Assembly (NCBI GenBank): GCA_036270095.1
Contig: DATBDE010000003.1
Span: 1 to 48,894, forward strand
Direction: 5' to 3'
Length of the DNA stretch: 48,894 nucleotides
DNA from: DATBDE01 sp036270095
GTDB lineage: Bacteria > Actinomycetota > Thermoleophilia > Solirubrobacterales > Solirubrobacteraceae
Shown: positions 1 to 7,372 of the stretch, piece after piece
Layout of the letters: each line of letters starts with the position of its first letter
Position numbering within the stretch: the first letter of the stretch is position 1
Made by a program: the position numbers and the translations under genes
The notes under the pieces: model-generated
What the model was told of the DNA's origin: nothing
The model's database searches: none
What the model saw: the letters and a program-made list of their open reading frames with translations, nothing else

Positions 1-999
1 CGCGCGGCCATCCTCCCGCTGACGCTGCGGCAGATGAAGTCCATGCGTCGCCTGCAGACGCTCTCTCCGAAGATCAAGGAGCTGCAGGCGAAGTACAAGG
101 GCGACAAGCAGCGCCAGAACGAGGAGATGATGAAGTTCTACAAGGAGAACCAGGTCAATCCCCTGGGCTCCTGTCTCCCGCTCCTGCTGCAGCTGCCGGT
201 CTTCATCGGGCTGTTCTACATGCTGCGGACGGACCTCAAGAAGGACATCTGTCCGCCGGTCATCCAGTACGTCGCCGAGCAGAAGCCGTCCGGCGGGCTG
301 GGAGCGGTCTCGTGCACGAACGGCATGAACGGCCAGGGCGTGCCGAAGGGGGCCGAGGTCAGCTTCACCGACTGGCTGCACCTGCCGGCGCAGCAGGCGC
401 ACCACGTGCACACGAGCTTCGACACCGGCTTCCTCTTCATCCCGGACCTGACGGCCAAGGCGACGGGCGCGGTCCTGATCACGCTGATCGTGCTCTACGT
501 CGGCACGCAGCTGGCGTCGTCGCTGCTGATGTCGATCACCACGGACAAGACGCAGCGCCTGATCTTCATGGCGCTGCCCTTCTTCTTCGTCATCTTCATC
601 ATCAACTTCCCGGCCGGCCTGCTCGTCTACTGGATCACGACGAACACGTGGACGATCCTCCAGCAGTACATCATCCGCCGAACCGTCGGGCCGATACGAC
701 CACCCGTGCAAGCCGACGGGAGTCCTGCGCCCTCACCCTTCGCCCAGCTGAAGGAGGCGCTGACCGGTGCCACCGGCGGCTCGGGCTCGGGCGGTGGCGG
801 CGGCTCCGGGGGCGGCAACGGGAAGGGCAACGGCGCCGGCGCAAAGGCCGATCGGCAGAAGGTCGCCGCCGGTGCGAAGGCAAAGGGCAGCGGCAGGGGG
901 AACGCCTCGTCGGGGGGCGACAAGCCGAAGCCGAAGCGCAGCGGGCCGCCGCCGAGCTCGCCGCGTAAGAAGAAAAAGCGCTCCGGCCGGCGCAGGTAG
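1..999 (+). CDS. yidC: Membrane protein insertase YidC/Oxa1 (5' end outside window)
   Basis: YidC inserts and folds inner-membrane proteins, alone or with SecYEG. The frame is open from base 1, so the N-terminal part, including the first transmembrane segment, lies upstream. Visible YidC features are the cytoplasmic helical hairpin (QTLSPKIKELQAKYKGDKQR), the NPLGSCLPLLLQLPVFIGL segment and further hydrophobic segments near 480-520 and 560-640. The C-terminus is a long low-complexity tail of glycine/serine runs followed by a Lys/Arg-rich end (PRKKKKRSGRRR), which could act as a ribosome-binding extension. It is followed by khpB/jag, the standard order beside oriC. The family assignment is certain; the role of the tail is inferred. 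Confidence 0.96.
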   Translation, partial: RAAILPLTLRQMKSMRRLQTLSPKIKELQAKYKGDKQRQNEEMMKFYKENQVNPLGSCLPLLLQLPVFIGLFYMLRTDLKKDICPPVIQYVAEQKPSGGLGAVSCTNGMNGQGVPKGAEVSFTDWLHLPAQQAHHVHTSFDTGFLFIPDLTAKATGAVLITLIVLYVGTQLASSLLMSITTDKTQRLIFMALPFFFVIFIINFPAGLLVYWITTNTWTILQQYIIRRTVGPIRPPVQADGSPAPSPFAQLKEALTGATGGSGSGGGGGSGGGNGKGNGAGAKADRQKVAAGAKAKGSGRGNASSGGDKPKPKRSGPPPSSPRKKKKRSGRRR

Positions 1000-1106
1000 G
1001 CCGGGACGCATTCTCGCCGCGCCTCGCTGCGTCCTCGGTCGCTCGCGTGCGGAGCACGCCACGCTCCCTGCGTCCTTGCGAGCCACGCCGAGCTATGCGT
1101 CCCGGC
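1000..1106. repeat. Structured intergenic spacer between yidC and jag, first copy of a dispersed element
   Basis: The spacer is bounded by a perfect 11-bp inverted repeat: GCCGGGACGCA at 1000-1010 and TGCGTCCCGGC at 1096-1106. Its interior from about 1009 to 1078 closely resembles the spacer at 38458-38523: both start CATTCTCGCCGC and share GTCCTCGG, GAGCACG and GCGTCC in the same order. This looks like a small structured intergenic repeat. Its role is unknown; it lies directly after a stop codon in both places, so transcription termination or mRNA stability is possible. Confidence 0.5.
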
Positions 1107-1166
1107 GCGCCCTGCCGCTTCGCTCGACCGCATCCGCTTTCCGCTCGTGGCATGATCCGGCGCCGG

Positions 1167-1637
1167 ATGGCGGAGGTTTCGGCAGACACCCCCGAGGCGC
1201 GGGTTCGCGAGCTGCTCGAGGAGGTCGTGGACGCCCTTGACCTCGATGCGGAGATCCAGGTCTCCGACGACGGCGAGGTGGTCACCGGGACCCTTGTCGG
1301 CGAGGACCTCGGCCTGGTCATCGGCCGGCACGGCCAGACGATCGACGCGCTCCAGCACCTGGCCTGGCGGATCGCGGTGCGCGAGAGCGATGAGCGCCGG
1401 CGCGTGGTGATCGACGCCGCCGGCTACCGCGACCGCCGCGCAGCCGCGCTGCAGGCCCAGGCCGACCAGGCCGTGGCGGACGCGCTCCGCTTCAGCCGCC
1501 CGGTGGCGCTGGACGCGATGACGGCCTCGGACCGCAAGGTCGTGCACGAGTACCTGCGGGATCGGGGTGACGTGGAGACGTACTCCGAGGGCGACGAGCC
1601 CGACCGCCACCTCGTGGTGGCGCCGCTCAGGCCGTAG
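1167..1637 (+). CDS. jag: KhpB/Jag-type RNA-binding protein (KH-R3H)
   Basis: A 156-residue cytoplasmic RNA-binding protein of the Jag/KhpB (SpoIIIJ-associated) family, which binds RNA with KhpA and affects division and envelope synthesis. The KH domain carries the GxxG loop in GLVIGRHGQTIDAL (about residues 49-62). A C-terminal R3H-like motif, RKVVHEYL, starts near residue 123. The Jag-N domain found in longer homologues is absent, as is common in actinobacteria. ATG 1167 gives MAEVSADTPEAR; ATG 1152 is an alternative giving five more residues, and neither has a clear Shine-Dalgarno. It sits between yidC and rsmG as expected. Confidence 0.9.
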   Translation: MAEVSADTPEARVRELLEEVVDALDLDAEIQVSDDGEVVTGTLVGEDLGLVIGRHGQTIDALQHLAWRIAVRESDERRRVVIDAAGYRDRRAAALQAQADQAVADALRFSRPVALDAMTASDRKVVHEYLRDRGDVETYSEGDEPDRHLVVAPLRP

Positions 1638-1688
1638 GGCGCGGGCCGGTCGGCCGGCGGACGCGGCCCCTGACGCTGCGCCGAGCGT

Positions 1689-1766
1689 GTTTCACCGTCA
1701 TGTCAAACGTGAAACGCCCCGTCGATCCGTCCGGCGCGTGTTACACCGTCATGTTGAACGTGAAAC
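1689..1766. repeat. Paired degenerate parS-like repeats
   Basis: Two near-identical units lie 51 bp apart. Unit 1 has GTTTCAC (1689-1695), a 13-nt spacer and GTGAAAC (1709-1715). Unit 2 has GTTACAC (1740-1746), 13 nt and GTGAAAC (1760-1766). Within them, 1702-1715 and 1753-1766 match 11 and 12 of the 14 bases of the ParB consensus GTTTCACGTGAAAC. Both overlap an ATG in the same context (ACCGTCATG at 1700 and 1751). parS sites commonly lie beside rsmG/parAB, so these may be ParB sites or a decayed duplication of one. No perfect parS was noticed elsewhere in the window. Confidence 0.5.
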
Positions 1767-2116
1767 GGGGCGAGCTCAGCGACCTGGACCGGGGGATCTT
1801 CGTCGGCGTCCTGATCGGCGAGGGGAGCTTCGGCGGGGACGGCCGGCAGCCACAGGTCACGCTGCGCATGCACACGCGGCACGAGGCGCTCTTCCGCTGG
1901 CTCGAGGCGCGGTTCCCGCGCACCAAGGTCTACGGGCCCTATCACCACGGCGGTCGGTCGTATTTCCAGTGGATGGCTCGGGGCCGCGCGCTCGTCGAGG
2001 ACGTCCTGCCGGTCATCGAGGGCCTGGTGACGCCGGAGGTCGACGGGCACGCCGCGGCCCGGCTGCAGACCATGCTCGACCGCTACGCCGACTACATCGC
2101 GCGCGTGCAGCGGTGA
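1751..2116 (+). CDS. Small LAGLIDADG-like endonuclease-fold protein of unknown function
   Basis: A 121-residue protein whose N-terminal segment GIFVGVLIGEGSFGGDG matches the helix-plus-acidic pattern of a single LAGLIDADG motif. It is followed by a beta-strand region and YGPYHHGGRSYFQWM, resembling a half-size homing-endonuclease fold. Start 1751 is preferred because MLNVKRGELSDLDRG resembles the parS-derived start MFHVKR seen in rsmG-region genes of other bacteria; ATG 1700 would add 17 residues from the duplicated repeat. The stop overlaps the rsmG start (GTGA), implying translational coupling. No intron or intein is visible, so a domesticated DNA-binding role is more likely than homing. 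Function unknown. Confidence 0.65.
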   Translation: MLNVKRGELSDLDRGIFVGVLIGEGSFGGDGRQPQVTLRMHTRHEALFRWLEARFPRTKVYGPYHHGGRSYFQWMARGRALVEDVLPVIEGLVTPEVDGHAAARLQTMLDRYADYIARVQR

Positions 2117-2817
2117 GCGCCGTCGGTGACCTCGTCGAGCGGTTCGGGCTCACGGCGCCCGCGGGCGTGCAGCTCGAGGCGCTGCTGGACGGGCTTGGCG
2201 AGCCCGATGCGCCCACCACTGTCCAAGCGCGTGCGGAGGCGATCGACGTCCACTTGGCCGACTCGCTCGTCGCGCTCGAGGTTCCCGCGGTGCGCCATGC
2301 TACGACCCTCGCCGACCTCGGCGCCGGCGCCGGGTTTCCCGGACTCGCGCTCGCAGCGGCCATGCCAGAGGCACAGGTCACGCTGATCGAATCCGCCGGG
2401 CGCAAGGCCGACTTCATCGCGCACCTGGCCGGACGGGCGCAGCTTTCCAACGCGCGCGCCCTGCACGTGCGCGCAGAGGACGCTCACGGCCAGTACGACG
2501 TCGTCACCGTCCGCGCGGTCGCCGGCCTGCCGGTCGTGCTCGAATACGCCGCGCCGCTGCTCGACGAAGGCGGAACTGCCGTCCTCTGGCGCGGCCGCCG
2601 CGATCCCGACGAGGAGCGGCGGGCGGCGCTGGCCGCGTCCGCGCTCGGCCTCGAGCGGCGGGACGTCCGCTCCGTGCGCCCTTTCCCCGCCGCCGAGCAC
2701 CGGCACCTCCATTCTTATGTCAAGGTGGCCCCGACGCCGGATCGGTACCCGCGCCGCGCCGGGATGGCGCGCAAGCGCCCGCTCGGGGGCCGACCGGGGT
2801 CGTCGCTACCGTCCTGA
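2113..2817 (+). CDS. rsmG: 16S rRNA (guanine527-N7)-methyltransferase RsmG
   Basis: RsmG (GidB) methylates G527 of 16S rRNA using S-adenosylmethionine. The 234-residue protein has the class I SAM-binding loop LADLGAGAGFPG (about residues 66-77), the IES motif after the second strand and the family's C-terminal PDRYPRRAGMARKRPL. GTG 2113 is chosen because GTGA fuses it to the stop of the upstream gene; the frame is open further upstream but that sequence is not RsmG-like. Its place directly before parA is the usual one near the origin. Confidence 0.95.
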   Translation: MSAVGDLVERFGLTAPAGVQLEALLDGLGEPDAPTTVQARAEAIDVHLADSLVALEVPAVRHATTLADLGAGAGFPGLALAAAMPEAQVTLIESAGRKADFIAHLAGRAQLSNARALHVRAEDAHGQYDVVTVRAVAGLPVVLEYAAPLLDEGGTAVLWRGRRDPDEERRAALAASALGLERRDVRSVRPFPAAEHRHLHSYVKVAPTPDRYPRRAGMARKRPLGGRPGSSLPS

Positions 2818-2829
2818 CCGAGCAGACGC

Positions 2830-3588
2830 ATGGGCACGATCTACGCCGTCGCCAACCAGAAAGGCGGGGTGGGCAAAACCACCACCGCGGTGAACCTCGC
2901 CGCCTGTGTGGCCGAGGCCGGCTACGAGACGCTGCTCGTCGACGTCGACCCCCAGGCCAACGCCACCGTGGGCCTGGGCCTGCCGAAGGACGCGCACCCG
3001 AGCGTGTACGACGTGCTCTCTGGCGAGGCCGAGCTGGCCGACACTCTGCAAAACGGTCGGGTGGAGAGGCTCTCCATCGCGCCGTCGCATCCCGACCTGG
3101 CCGGCGCGAACGCCGAGCTGCCACGCCTACCTGGATCGGAGACCATCCTGCGCGACGCGATCGCCTCGGTGCAGGACCGGTTCGCGTTCACCTTCCTCGA
3201 CTGCCCGCCGAGCCTCGGCCCGCTGACCGTCAACGCCCTCGCGGCGGCCGACCGGGTCATCGTCCCCGTCCAGACCGAGTACTTCGCGCTCGAGGGCCTT
3301 GCGGGCCTGCTCGAAACCCTCAAGCTCATTCAACGTGAGCTCAACCCGAGGTTGACGGTTGCGGGGATGGTGCTCACGATGCACGACGGGCGCACGCGTC
3401 TGGCCAGCGACGTCGAGCGCGAGGCGCGCGAGCACTTCCCCGAACTGGTCTTCGACACGGTCATCCCGCGCAACGTGCGCCTCGGCGAGGCGCCGTCGTT
3501 CGGGCGGCCGATCATCCACCATGATCCGCACTGCTCGGGTGCGGACGCCTACTTCGAGCTCGCCAAGGAGGTCGCTGCACGTGGCTAA
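2830..3588 (+). CDS. parA: Chromosome partitioning ATPase ParA/Soj
   Basis: A 252-residue ParA-family ATPase that binds DNA non-specifically as an ATP dimer and is stimulated by ParB to move the origin region. The deviant Walker A motif KGGVGKTT is at residues 11-18 with the signature lysine, and the Walker B region FTFLDCPPSLG has Asp near 124. Only a short N-terminus precedes the Walker motif, so there is no regulatory HTH extension of the plasmid type. parB starts eight bases before its stop, so the two are probably translated together. Confidence 0.96.
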   Translation: MGTIYAVANQKGGVGKTTTAVNLAACVAEAGYETLLVDVDPQANATVGLGLPKDAHPSVYDVLSGEAELADTLQNGRVERLSIAPSHPDLAGANAELPRLPGSETILRDAIASVQDRFAFTFLDCPPSLGPLTVNALAAADRVIVPVQTEYFALEGLAGLLETLKLIQRELNPRLTVAGMVLTMHDGRTRLASDVEREAREHFPELVFDTVIPRNVRLGEAPSFGRPIIHHDPHCSGADAYFELAKEVAARG

Positions 3589-4465
3589 GGAACGCGGGAT
3601 GGGACGAGGGCTGTCGGCGATCCTGTCGGCCGCGCCGCGCGAGGAGGCCGACGAGCTCCGGCCGCTCCCCGTCGGCCTGGTCGACCCCAATCCCAGCCAG
3701 CCGCGCTCGACGTTCGACGAGGAGGGCCTCGTGGCGCTGGCCGAGTCCGTGCGCGCCAACGGCGTCCTCCAGCCCGTGCTCGTCCGGCCCACCAGGGGCG
3801 GCCGCTACGAGCTCATCGCCGGCGAGCGGCGCTGGCGTGCGGCCAAGCTCGCCGGCCTCGACCAGGTCCCTGGCGTGGTGCGGGCGCATGAGGACGCCGC
3901 CTCGATCGAGCTTGCCCTGATCGAGAACATGGCCCGCGAGGACCTCAACCCGATCGAGGAGGCGCGCGCCTGCTCGGCTCTCGTCGAGGAGCTGGGCTTG
4001 ACGCGGGAAGAGGTCGGCCGCCGCGTCGGCCGCTCGCGCGTCGCCGTCTCCAACCTCATCCGGCTGCTCGACCTGCCCGATGAGGCGATCGAGCTCATCG
4101 AGCGCGGTGAGCTGACCGAGGGCCACGGCCGCGCGCTGCTGCTCGCGCCCGACCACGCAGACCGGCGCGATCTCGCCCGGACCGCGGTGGCGGAGGGCTG
4201 GTCGGTGCGCCAGACCGAGGCGCGCGCCCGGGCTGCCGGCGACGCCGACGGCGCGCCCGCCCCGCCGCAACGCGTGCGCCCGCGGGCCGTCCATCCGGAC
4301 CTGGCCGCGGCGGCCTCGGAGGCGGCGGATGCGCTCGCCGCCGCGCTCGGCGCCGACGTCCGCGTCAGCGCCAACGGCACCGGCCTGCGCGCCACGATCG
4401 ACCTCGAGAGCCTGGACGCGGCGCTCGCGCTCGCGGCCCGGATCTCGCACCGCCAGGCCGCCTGA
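3581..4465 (+). CDS. parB: Chromosome partitioning protein ParB
   Basis: ParB binds parS, hydrolyses CTP to form a sliding clamp, and loads SMC. In this 294-residue protein the N-terminal CTPase box is GERRWR (81-86), followed by ENMAREDLNPIEEA (from 115). A central helix-turn-helix (LTREEVGRRVGRSRVAVSNLIR) recognises parS, and an Ala-rich C-terminal dimerisation domain follows. GTG 3581 overlaps parA by 8 bp; ATG 3599 (MGRGLSAIL) is an alternative that keeps every domain. The parS-like repeats 2 kb upstream are the only candidate sites seen. Confidence 0.95.
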   Translation: MAKERGMGRGLSAILSAAPREEADELRPLPVGLVDPNPSQPRSTFDEEGLVALAESVRANGVLQPVLVRPTRGGRYELIAGERRWRAAKLAGLDQVPGVVRAHEDAASIELALIENMAREDLNPIEEARACSALVEELGLTREEVGRRVGRSRVAVSNLIRLLDLPDEAIELIERGELTEGHGRALLLAPDHADRRDLARTAVAEGWSVRQTEARARAAGDADGAPAPPQRVRPRAVHPDLAAAASEAADALAAALGADVRVSANGTGLRATIDLESLDAALALAARISHRQAA

Positions 4466-4485
4466 GCGGGTCCTCCGCCAGCGTC

Positions 4486-4491
4486 TAGACT
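4486..4491 (+). promoter_or_regulatory. -10 box TAGACT of tRNA-Ile
   Basis: TAGACT lies 11 nt before the mature 5' end of tRNA-Ile, a normal distance for a tRNA promoter. It shares the TAnnnT form with TAGCAT before tRNA-Lys and with several protein-gene starts here. No good -35 is visible. Confidence 0.55.
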
Positions 4492-4502
4492 CAGCCGCGC
4501 AC

Positions 4503-4576
<74 letters not shown>

Positions 4577-4908
4577 CCTCGCACCGAGGTCCAGCGACTG
4601 ATCAGGGCAAGGTTGGCGACGGAGCGCAGGGCCGACGGCAGGCGATGAGCGAACCCCCGGCGAGGATCAAGGTCGGCGTCACGCGGCGCCCGGGACCTTC
4701 CGAGAGTCCTTGTGCGACGACGGCCCCGGGGACACCGCTGCGGTCGGCGCCGGCCGTCGCGGAGGCCGATTCGAGGCGGGCTAGTTATTGACAAATTCGA
4801 CCAGCCTGCCGGGCGAGGGTACATCGACGCGGCTCAGGGAAAACTCGCAGGCGCAATCGGCGGTCTGGGAGGCCGCTGAAATCATTCCCTGGGAGGGAAG
4901 AGCGACGG
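4577..4908. other. 332-bp gap with no recognisable gene
   Basis: No coding frame in this stretch resembles a known protein and no strong hairpin follows the tRNA. A TTGACA hexamer lies near 4788-4793 without a convincing -10. It separates tRNA-Ile from the peptidase remnant and is probably decayed DNA. Confidence 0.4.
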
Positions 4909-5290
4909 CTACGTCTACTCGCGCTTGTCGCTGTGCTGGCGGCGTTCGCGTTCGGGTCCGCTGTGGTGGCGAAGCCGCCGGACGTGAACTCATCCAAGCT
5001 GCGCGAGGCCGTGACGGTCGACGGGATCGTCGGCCATCCGCGGGCGCTGCAGGACATCGCCAACATGAACGGCGGCACGCGCTAATACGAAGACGTCGGG
5101 CTACGACGCGTCGGTCGCGTACGTGCGCGACACGATGCAGAACGCCGGCTGGAACGTGTCGATATCGCAGTTCGACATGCCGGACTGGAAGGAGACGGCG
5201 CCGCCCGTGCTCGAGCAGATCGCGCCGACGCCGAAGACCAAGCGGTACCGGTTCAAGTACCAGGGGCATCCTGACGCGCGCACGCGTTGA
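4909..5290 (+). pseudogene. Remnant of a secreted M28-type aminopeptidase N-terminus
   Basis: A signal-peptide-like hydrophobic stretch (LLALVAVLAAFAFGSAVVA) is followed by EAVTVDGIVGHPRALQDIA and NMNGGTR, typical of the N-terminus of PA-domain M28 aminopeptidases. A TAA at 5083-5085 stops this frame. The family sequence resumes one frame over with TSGYDASVAYVRDTMQNAGW and ends in unrelated sequence at 5290. No metal-binding catalytic domain remains and no good start codon is visible. It is therefore a frameshifted, truncated pseudogene between tRNA-Ile and the duplicated tRNA fragment, consistent with a decayed insertion. Confidence 0.7.
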
Positions 5291-5316
5291 CGCTCGCGAA
5301 GAACCGGTCAGCAGAG

Positions 5317-5341
5317 GGGGCGGCCCGAGGCGGGCCGCCCC
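5317..5341. terminator. Strong GC hairpin between convergent genes
   Basis: GGGGCGGCCCG (5317-5327), loop AGG, CGGGCCGCCCC (5331-5341): a perfect 11-bp stem with a 3-nt loop. There is no U-tract, but its place between the M28 remnant and the minus-strand gene ending at 5427 suits a terminator, possibly bidirectional. Confidence 0.5.
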
Positions 5342-5354
5342 GGCTGCTGCTAGT

Positions 5355-5375
5355 AGGAAGAGGCCCCAGGTCGAG
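5355..5375 (+). repeat. Degenerate copy of the tRNA-Ile 3' half (possible att remnant)
   Basis: Bases 5355-5375 match tRNA-Ile positions 4541-4562 at 20 of 22 aligned positions, with one substitution and one deletion in the T arm. The copy is in the same orientation, about 0.8 kb downstream. That is the arrangement left when an element integrates into a tRNA gene. The intervening DNA is pseudogene and gap, and no integrase remains there. Confidence 0.45.
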
Positions 5376-5426
5376 CGTCGCAACGCTCGTCCGTGGCACG
5401 CGCCGGAGCCTGCGGACCCCCGTGCC

Positions 5427-6482
5427 TCAGGGGTGCGGCGGATCGCCGTCGGTGACGATCGCGAGCTGGGCGAGCATGCTCCGCTCCGGCGGCGTCGGAC
5501 CCCAGAACTCGCGCTGGGCAGTGCGTCCAACGGCCGCGTAAGTGGCGGCAAGATGCGGCGGCAGTGGATCCCATGCGCCGATATCGCGGATCCAAGCGCC
5601 CTCCGAGTCGCGCCAGACAAGCAGGTGCGAGAGCCCGCGTCCGAGGAAGTGGCCTTGGTGCGTGGTCAGGATGGCCAGGGCGAGGGGCTCGGCTCCGGGA
5701 GGCAGGACGGGTGGGGCCTCGTCGCCGGCACCTTCACGGTAATGGCTCCGAAGTCGGTCATCCGCGGCGGCAAGATCGTCGCCGTCGGTGTGCAATGCGG
5801 TGCAGGTCACGTAGCCGCGCGTGAAGACAGGAGAGCGGGGGGTGGGCTCGGCCACGACCTCGATCTCAAAGGTCTGACCATCCAGGCCGGTGCTGCGCAG
5901 CGCAGTGAACCGACCGGTGGCGGAGCCGATGTCCGGCCACCGCGACGGCTCGAGGAAGAGTTCTAGCGCCGCGTCGGCATCGGGCAAGGGCACCGGGTCG
6001 TATGTGGCCCAGTGTTGGTCTGCAGGACGGCGCGCAGGTGGCGTGAGCGCACCGAGCGCAGCGCGTCGCAGGCGCCGCTCGGGCCGGAATGCGCGCGCCT
6101 CCTCAACGGTTGAGAACGCAATGCCATGCCGGCGCCGCTGTTCGTCACCCCACGCCGCGGGAAACCAGTCCCCGATCAGTGCGCCGGCGCCCTCCATGAG
6201 TGCGTCGCGATCGAGCCGCCCGCCCCGCCCCAAACGCAGCCGCCCGTAGGCACGGTTGAGACTGACCACGTCACGGGCACCCAGGCGGCGACCCGGCCCC
6301 GCGGCCCATCGGGTTGTGATGACGCCGTACGCAAGCCGAAGATCACGCACATCGCGCGAGCGGCCCGGCCACGCGTAATACGCCGCGTTGAGGAAATCGG
6401 TGACCCATGCACTGGCGGCCGGCGTCGCGATGGACGAACCGGCCATGCGAGCGAACCGTACGGCTCCGGGGACCCGAGGCAT
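5427..6482 (-). CDS. Conserved hypothetical protein, actinobacterial type
   Basis: A protein of about 351 residues on the minus strand. It begins after a Met-rich leader with ATPAASAWVTDFLNAAYYA and DVRDLRLAYGVITTRW, includes LIGDWFPAAWGDEQRRRHG, then LTPPARRPADQHWATYDPVP. Its second half (RWPDIGSATGRFTALRSTGL, then PVFTRGYVTCTALHTDG) looks like a compact beta domain. No catalytic motif, signal peptide or membrane segment is evident. ATG 6482 and ATG 6446 are both possible starts. It resembles uncharacterised actinobacterial proteins I recall but cannot name. Intact frame and normal codon use argue it is functional, unlike the remnants around it. Confidence 0.7.
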   Translation of the reverse strand: MPRVPGAVRFARMAGSSIATPAASAWVTDFLNAAYYAWPGRSRDVRDLRLAYGVITTRWAAGPGRRLGARDVVSLNRAYGRLRLGRGGRLDRDALMEGAGALIGDWFPAAWGDEQRRRHGIAFSTVEEARAFRPERRLRRAALGALTPPARRPADQHWATYDPVPLPDADAALELFLEPSRWPDIGSATGRFTALRSTGLDGQTFEIEVVAEPTPRSPVFTRGYVTCTALHTDGDDLAAADDRLRSHYREGAGDEAPPVLPPGAEPLALAILTTHQGHFLGRGLSHLLVWRDSEGAWIRDIGAWDPLPPHLAATYAAVGRTAQREFWGPTPPERSMLAQLAIVTDGDPPHP

Positions 6483-6605
6483 GCGAACACATCTTGCCCG
6501 GTCGCCGCGCTGACTGGTCCGCGGGACAGGACGACCGCAGGCTACGTATTGGTCGCCGCGTTCGATGTGGAGATCTTTGTGGTGGCCTGCCGGATCCCTC
6601 ACGAC

Positions 6606-6670
6606 TCAGGCGACGTACGTGTATTTCACGCCGGCGATCACGACCTTGTGGTGGTTTTATCGTCAGTCAC
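6606..6670 (-). other. Possible frameshifted micro-ORF behind a strong ribosome binding site
   Basis: On the minus strand GAGGAG (6684-6679) precedes GTG 6670 by 8 nt. The frame reads VTDDKTTTRS and stops. Removing one base would continue it as KVVIAGVKYTYVA to a TGA at 6608-6606, about 21 residues in total. Either this is a leader-size peptide, a frameshifted small gene, or chance. Nothing similar was recognised. Confidence 0.2.
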
Positions 6671-6780
6671 TATTCACTCTCCTCGGCGCACAGATCGATG
6701 TCGTGCTCAAGAACTGACGCGCCGCAGCGGGGTCTGCGTGTCGCAAGGTACGATGTGCGCCCGGATGGAGGAGCGGAACG

Positions 6781-7128
6781 GTGGTGAGTAAGAAGGCGAA
6801 GGCGCAAGTGGGCGTCCGGGGCGCGATGGCAATGGCCCGTCACCCCACCCTTCGGCGGGCGACCGCGCGAGCCGGAGCTCCGACCGCCAAGATCGGGTGG
6901 CGCGTTGGCAAGACCGTCGCCAAGCGGAAGGCGCGTGGCCAAACCGAGCGCCTCGTCGCCGCGGGCCGGATGGCCGGTTCGATCGTCGTCATCTACGGTC
7001 CGATGGCCGCCGAGGTGCTGCGACTCGCCGATGCGCCCAAGCCCAAGCGACGAGCCCCCGCGTTCGCGGCCGGGGTTGTGACCGGAGCCGCTGCCGCGTA
7101 TTTCCTCATTCGGCAGCGCCGCGACTGA
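6781..7128 (+). CDS. Small basic protein with C-terminal membrane anchor
   Basis: A 115-residue hypothetical. It is Lys/Arg/Ala-rich, with a first half carrying 13 or more basic residues and a hydrophobic C-terminal segment, FAAGVVTGAAAAYFLIRQ, that should span the membrane with the basic end inside. GGAGGAG at 6767-6773 is a strong Shine-Dalgarno; GTG 6781 (or GTG 6784) is at suitable spacing. The layout resembles small envelope-stress anchors, but no family name can be given. It has no operon partner: the next gene has its own operator. Confidence 0.65.
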   Translation: MVSKKAKAQVGVRGAMAMARHPTLRRATARAGAPTAKIGWRVGKTVAKRKARGQTERLVAAGRMAGSIVVIYGPMAAEVLRLADAPKPKRRAPAFAAGVVTGAAAAYFLIRQRRD

Positions 7129-7339
7129 GTTCGGGGCGCCGAAGCTTCCCCTGCATCGGGCGAGGCGACTACCGACGCTTGCGGCCCTCGTCTCCGGGCT
7201 CGAAGAGTCACCGATCAACGCGACGAGCGACGGTGTGGCGGCGCCAAGTGCCCCACGCCGCCGATCCACCCTTCCGCGCGAACCCGTCGTCCAAGCGGGG
7301 GTGTCTGCTCGATATCTCAATCTCGCCCCACGGACGACG

Positions 7340-7357
7340 CATCAACTCAGTTTGATG
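7340..7357. promoter_or_regulatory. ArsR-type operator upstream of the arsR-arsC fusion
   Basis: CATCAA (7340-7345), six bases, TTGATG (7352-7357): a perfect 6-bp inverted repeat of the ATCAA-n6-TTGAT type bound by ArsR/SmtB repressors. It ends 15 bp before the chosen ATG, so autorepression is likely. Confidence 0.6.
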
Positions 7358-7372
7358 TATTCTCCCGGCGGC

